Shown here: one piece after another, positions 61,529-64,000 of the stretch
Numbering within the stretch: the first letter of the stretch is position 1
Layout of the letters: every line of letters begins with the position of its first letter
Assembly (NCBI RefSeq): GCF_003400205.1
Contig: NZ_QUQV01000007.1
Coordinates: 62,001-126,000 of the forward strand
DNA: 64,000 nucleotides
Direction: 5' to 3'
From: Bacillus sp. HNG
GTDB taxonomy: Bacteria; Bacillota; Bacilli; Bacillales; Bacillaceae_L
Notes under the pieces: model-generated
What the model was told of the DNA's origin: nothing
Database searches by the model: none
Seen by the model: only the letters and a program-made list of their open reading frames with translations
Program-made: the position numbers and the translations under genes

Positions 61529-62368
61529 ATGAAAAAATTATTTTTTGTATTATTAATTGGACTACTAACCCTTACATTAGCTGCTTGTGGATCAAGTGAT
61601 GAGTCAAACAAGGGCGACTCAAAAGACGCAGAAGGCAATAAAGAATTAGTCGTTGGTGCATCAGCAGTTCCACATGCCGAAGTACTTGAACAAGCAAAAC
61701 CTTTATTAAAAGAAAAGGGAATTGACCTTAAAATTGAAGTGTTTACAGATTATATTTTGCCGAACGTAGCACTTCATGAAAAAGAACTTGATGCAAACTA
61801 CTTTCAAACACCAGGTTATTTAGATTTGCAATTAGAGGAAAATCCAGATTTTGATTTTGTAAGTGTTGGAGAAATTCATAAAGAACCAATTGGAATCTAT
61901 TCTAAAAAATACAGTAGTTTAAAAGAGCTTCCTGATGGAGCCAAAATCATCATGAGCAACTCATTTAGTGACCATGGACGTATTTTACCGATTTTTGAAA
62001 AAGAAGGTGTCATCAAACTTAAAGAGGGTGTTGGTGACCAAGCAAGAGTGGAAGATATCATCGAAAATCCAAAAAATCTAGATTTCTCAACATTGATTGA
62101 AGCAAAGCTTCTTGCTACTTCATTTGAAAATGGTGAAGGCGACGCAGTTGTAATTAACACAAACTATGCACTTGAGGGTGGCGTAAATATCGCTGAGGAT
62201 GGGATTGCCTTTGAAGGGGACGATGTGGTTCCTGCAAACTTAGTCGTTGTTAACAAAGGTGACGAAGACCGTGAGGAAATTAAGGCATTAGTTGAAGTAT
62301 TAAAATCAGATGAAATTCAGAAGTTTATTGAAGAAAAATATGCTGGTGCGGTTACTACAGTAAAATAA
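61529..62368 (+). CDS. metQ: Methionine-binding lipoprotein MetQ
   Basis: 279 residues with lipobox LTLAAC (Cys20) and the NlpA/MetQ pattern VVGASAVPHAEVLEQAKPLLKEKGIDLKIEVFTDYILPNVALHEKELDANYFQTPGYLD. Binds methionine outside the membrane and feeds it to MetNP. Ends in a strong terminator. Confidence 0.95.
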   Translation: MKKLFFVLLIGLLTLTLAACGSSDESNKGDSKDAEGNKELVVGASAVPHAEVLEQAKPLLKEKGIDLKIEVFTDYILPNVALHEKELDANYFQTPGYLDLQLEENPDFDFVSVGEIHKEPIGIYSKKYSSLKELPDGAKIIMSNSFSDHGRILPIFEKEGVIKLKEGVGDQARVEDIIENPKNLDFSTLIEAKLLATSFENGEGDAVVINTNYALEGGVNIAEDGIAFEGDDVVPANLVVVNKGDEDREEIKALVEVLKSDEIQKFIEEKYAGAVTTVK

Positions 62369-62374
62369 TTTTTG

Positions 62375-62405
62375 AAAAAAGCTTGCCAATTGGTAAGCTT
62401 TTTTC
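62375..62405 (+). terminator. Intrinsic terminator of metNPQ
   Basis: Stem AAAAAAGCTTGCC/GGTAAGCTTTTTT with loop AATT. Confidence 0.9.
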
Positions 62406-62599
62406 AATTCTTGAATATTCGGGAGGAATACAAAGGAATCTGCCTTAATTCTTTATCTCGTGTTTATCATAATCCCAAACAGCTAAATAAGAATGGGTAG
62501 CTTAAAATACTGCATTTTCTCACCATTGTGATAAAAAGTTGGTAGTGTTACCATTATAACCGTGTTAACATAACACGATAAAAAAGAAGGGATTGGTTC

Positions 62600-62788
62600 A
62601 TTATCAATCGAATCCGTTTAAATTATACGGGCGAAATGGAAAAGGCAATGCATCAGGCACATGGAATTGGCTATGAGGACTACTGTCGAAAATTCAAGGA
62701 ACGTTTACGGGTCGAGAAAAACCGTGAACAAGAATATAAACAAGGTCGAATGATTGTAGCTCAACATGACCGAAAAGTTCATTTTTAA
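62600..62788 (+). CDS. Small conserved-looking protein, possible AUU start
   Basis: The frame is open from 62582. The first ATG (62636) would give 50 residues but has no ribosome-binding site. Upstream, AAGGGA (62587-62592) sits exactly 7 bp before an in-frame ATT at 62600, giving 62 residues that start INRIRLNYTGEMEKAMHQ. The protein is hydrophilic and basic with a YEDYCRKFKERLRVEKNREQEYKQG helix. It is followed by a terminator and lies between metNPQ and sufC. No family is recognised. ATT initiation is inferred, not shown. Confidence 0.55.
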   Translation: MINRIRLNYTGEMEKAMHQAHGIGYEDYCRKFKERLRVEKNREQEYKQGRMIVAQHDRKVHF

Positions 62789-62806
62789 ATAGATAATCGG
62801 ACGAAG

Positions 62807-62833
62807 ACCCAGTGCCCAACACTGGGTTTTTAT
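62807..62833 (+). terminator. Intrinsic terminator of the small gene
   Basis: Stem ACCCAGTG/CACTGGGT with loop CCCAA, followed by TTTT. Confidence 0.85.
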
Positions 62834-62977
62834 ATAGAATGAATTCACTAAATGAGTGAAAAATAAGCCAAGGGATAAAAGCGAAAGCGGTAATCCCCTT
62901 CTTCCTTACATATCTTATTAATTTATGTTATCTTAATGATGGACAAGTTTTAAGGAAGAAACATCTTACTTAAGGTC

Positions 62978-62992
62978 TTATTATCATTCTCA
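62978..62992. promoter_or_regulatory. Weak Fur-like site upstream of sufC
   Basis: TTATTATCATTCTCA, whose complement reads TGAGAATGATAATAA, shares two hexamers with the Fur consensus. Two TGAGAAT half-sites follow at 63104 and 63115. The 396-bp region also contains direct and inverted AATCA/TGATT segments. Confidence 0.4.
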
Positions 62993-63184
62993 AAAAATGA
63001 TTGAAATTCATAATCAATAATCAATCATCTCATTGTCAAAAATGTAATCTTATTCCCAATGTGTAAAGGTTGATAACACTTTGAATTTGTTATAAGATTG
63101 TAATGAGAATAAAATGAGAATAGAGTTTTGACGTTATTTGTCAATTCTATACAAAATATTTTTTGTCTAATGGAGGTAGTAGTT

Positions 63185-63970
63185 ATGGCAGGATCTACTT
63201 TAGTAATAAAAGATCTTCATGTCGAAATCGAAGGCAAGGAGATTTTAAAGGGAGTAAACCTTGAAATAAAAGGCGGAGAAATTCACGCAATCATGGGACC
63301 GAATGGTACAGGTAAATCAACATTATCATCTGCAATCATGGGTCATCCTAAATATGAGGTTACAAGTGGTAGCGTTACTTTAGATGGAGAAGATGTATTG
63401 GAAATGGAAGTTGATGAGCGTGCACGCGCTGGTCTTTTCTTAGCCATGCAATATCCAAGTGAAATCAGTGGTGTTACAAATGCTGACTTCCTTCGTTCTG
63501 CAATTAATGCACGTCGCGAAGAAGGCGATGAAATCTCACTAATGAAATTCATCCGTACGATGGATAAAAACATGGAGTTCTTAGAGATGGATCCTGATAT
63601 GGCTCAACGTTACCTAAACGAAGGCTTCTCAGGTGGAGAGAAGAAACGTAATGAAATCCTACAATTAATGATGATACAGCCTAAAATTGCAATCCTTGAT
63701 GAGATTGATTCAGGGCTTGACATTGATGCATTGAAGGTTGTTTCTAAAGGAATCAATGAAATGCGCGGAGAAGAGTTTGGTTGCTTAATCATCACTCACT
63801 ACCAACGCTTACTTAACTATATTACACCAGATAAAGTACATGTTATGATGCAAGGACGCATTGTAAAATCTGGTGGTCCAGAGCTTGCACAACGTCTAGA
63901 AGCAGAAGGATATGATTGGATCAAGAAAGAACTAGGAATTGAAGATGAAACTGTAGATCAAGAAGCGTAA
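63185..63970 (+). CDS. sufC: Fe-S cluster assembly ATPase SufC
   Basis: 261 residues from ATG 63185, 8 bp after GGAGG; an earlier in-frame TTG at 63128 lacks a site. Walker A GPNGTGKST, signature FSGGEKKRNEI, Walker B IAILDEIDSGLDIDALK, and the H-loop IITHYQRLLNYI are intact. SufC partners SufB and SufD in the main Fe-S scaffold of Bacillus. Its own promoter region precedes it and sufD follows after 17 bp. Confidence 0.97.
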   Translation: MAGSTLVIKDLHVEIEGKEILKGVNLEIKGGEIHAIMGPNGTGKSTLSSAIMGHPKYEVTSGSVTLDGEDVLEMEVDERARAGLFLAMQYPSEISGVTNADFLRSAINARREEGDEISLMKFIRTMDKNMEFLEMDPDMAQRYLNEGFSGGEKKRNEILQLMMIQPKIAILDEIDSGLDIDALKVVSKGINEMRGEEFGCLIITHYQRLLNYITPDKVHVMMQGRIVKSGGPELAQRLEAEGYDWIKKELGIEDETVDQEA

Positions 63971-63987
63971 GCGTTAGGAGGATTATT

Positions 63988-64000
63988 ATGACAATCGATA
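63988..64000 (+). CDS. sufD: Start of SufD (truncated by window end)
   Basis: ATG 63988 with AGGAGG 7 bp upstream; only M-T-I-D is visible. The position right after sufC and the MTI start make SufD very likely. Confidence 0.75.

Overview
The window looks like chromosome of a low-GC, spore-forming member of the Bacillaceae. It carries a gamma-type small acid-soluble spore protein gene, CotF-type coat genes, a complete GerA-type germinant receptor operon, many TTG/GTG starts behind strong GGAGG ribosome-binding sites, and two SAM (S-box) riboswitches. From about 40 kb to the right end, gene order follows the yfiY/yfiZ/yfhA and yusV-yusU...yusN-fadM-fadNAE-yusI-gcvH-yusG-yusF-yusE-metNPQ-sufCD neighbourhoods that I remember from Bacillus subtilis. 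No rRNA, tRNA, prophage or transposase gene was seen.

Layout. 1-10 kb: a truncated beta-lactamase-fold hydrolase, DUF1284, a DUF1646 transporter, an ECF sigma factor with two membrane partners, a MarR/MMPL export pair and a membrane-fused thioredoxin. 10-20 kb: DUF1836, SGNH hydrolase, DefB-type deformylase, PatB-type C-S lyase, DUF4064, a TAXI-TRAP uptake pair, and a class III aminotransferase with an RpiR/SIS regulator and two matching candidate operators. 20-29 kb: small sporulation and unknown genes, MhqD-like hydrolase behind an MhqR-type box, a NERD-domain gene bracketed by two related 20/21-bp arrays, a DacA-family carboxypeptidase, and a yfjBCD-like operon that may encode a type VII secretion (T7SS) substrate with a helper protein. 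29-38 kb: a complete three-component sugar-transfer operon (GtrA, GT2, GT-C), a subtilisin-like protease, and a gerKA-KB-KC-like operon.

38-64 kb: YueD-like reductase, Gfo/Idh/MocA oxidoreductase, a Fur-box-controlled hydroxamate-type siderophore uptake locus with its ATPase and FhuF-like reductase, two coat genes, proline dehydrogenase, a ten-unit 52-bp tandem array, and fatty-acid beta-oxidation genes fadN-fadA-fadE behind a FadR-type box. Then come yusI, gcvH, yusG, yusF, yusE, an MFS transporter, S-box-controlled metY, S-box-controlled metNPQ, a tiny gene that may start at AUU, and sufC with the first codons of sufD.

Most genes are ordinary housekeeping or accessory Bacillus genes. The most unusual material is non-coding: the 52-bp array, in which every unit reads as an intrinsic terminator on the minus strand, and three arrays whose units repeat at 20-21 bp, close to two helical turns. 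Among proteins, the yfjBCD-like operon and a GerC-type subunit lacking its lipobox cysteine deserve most attention.
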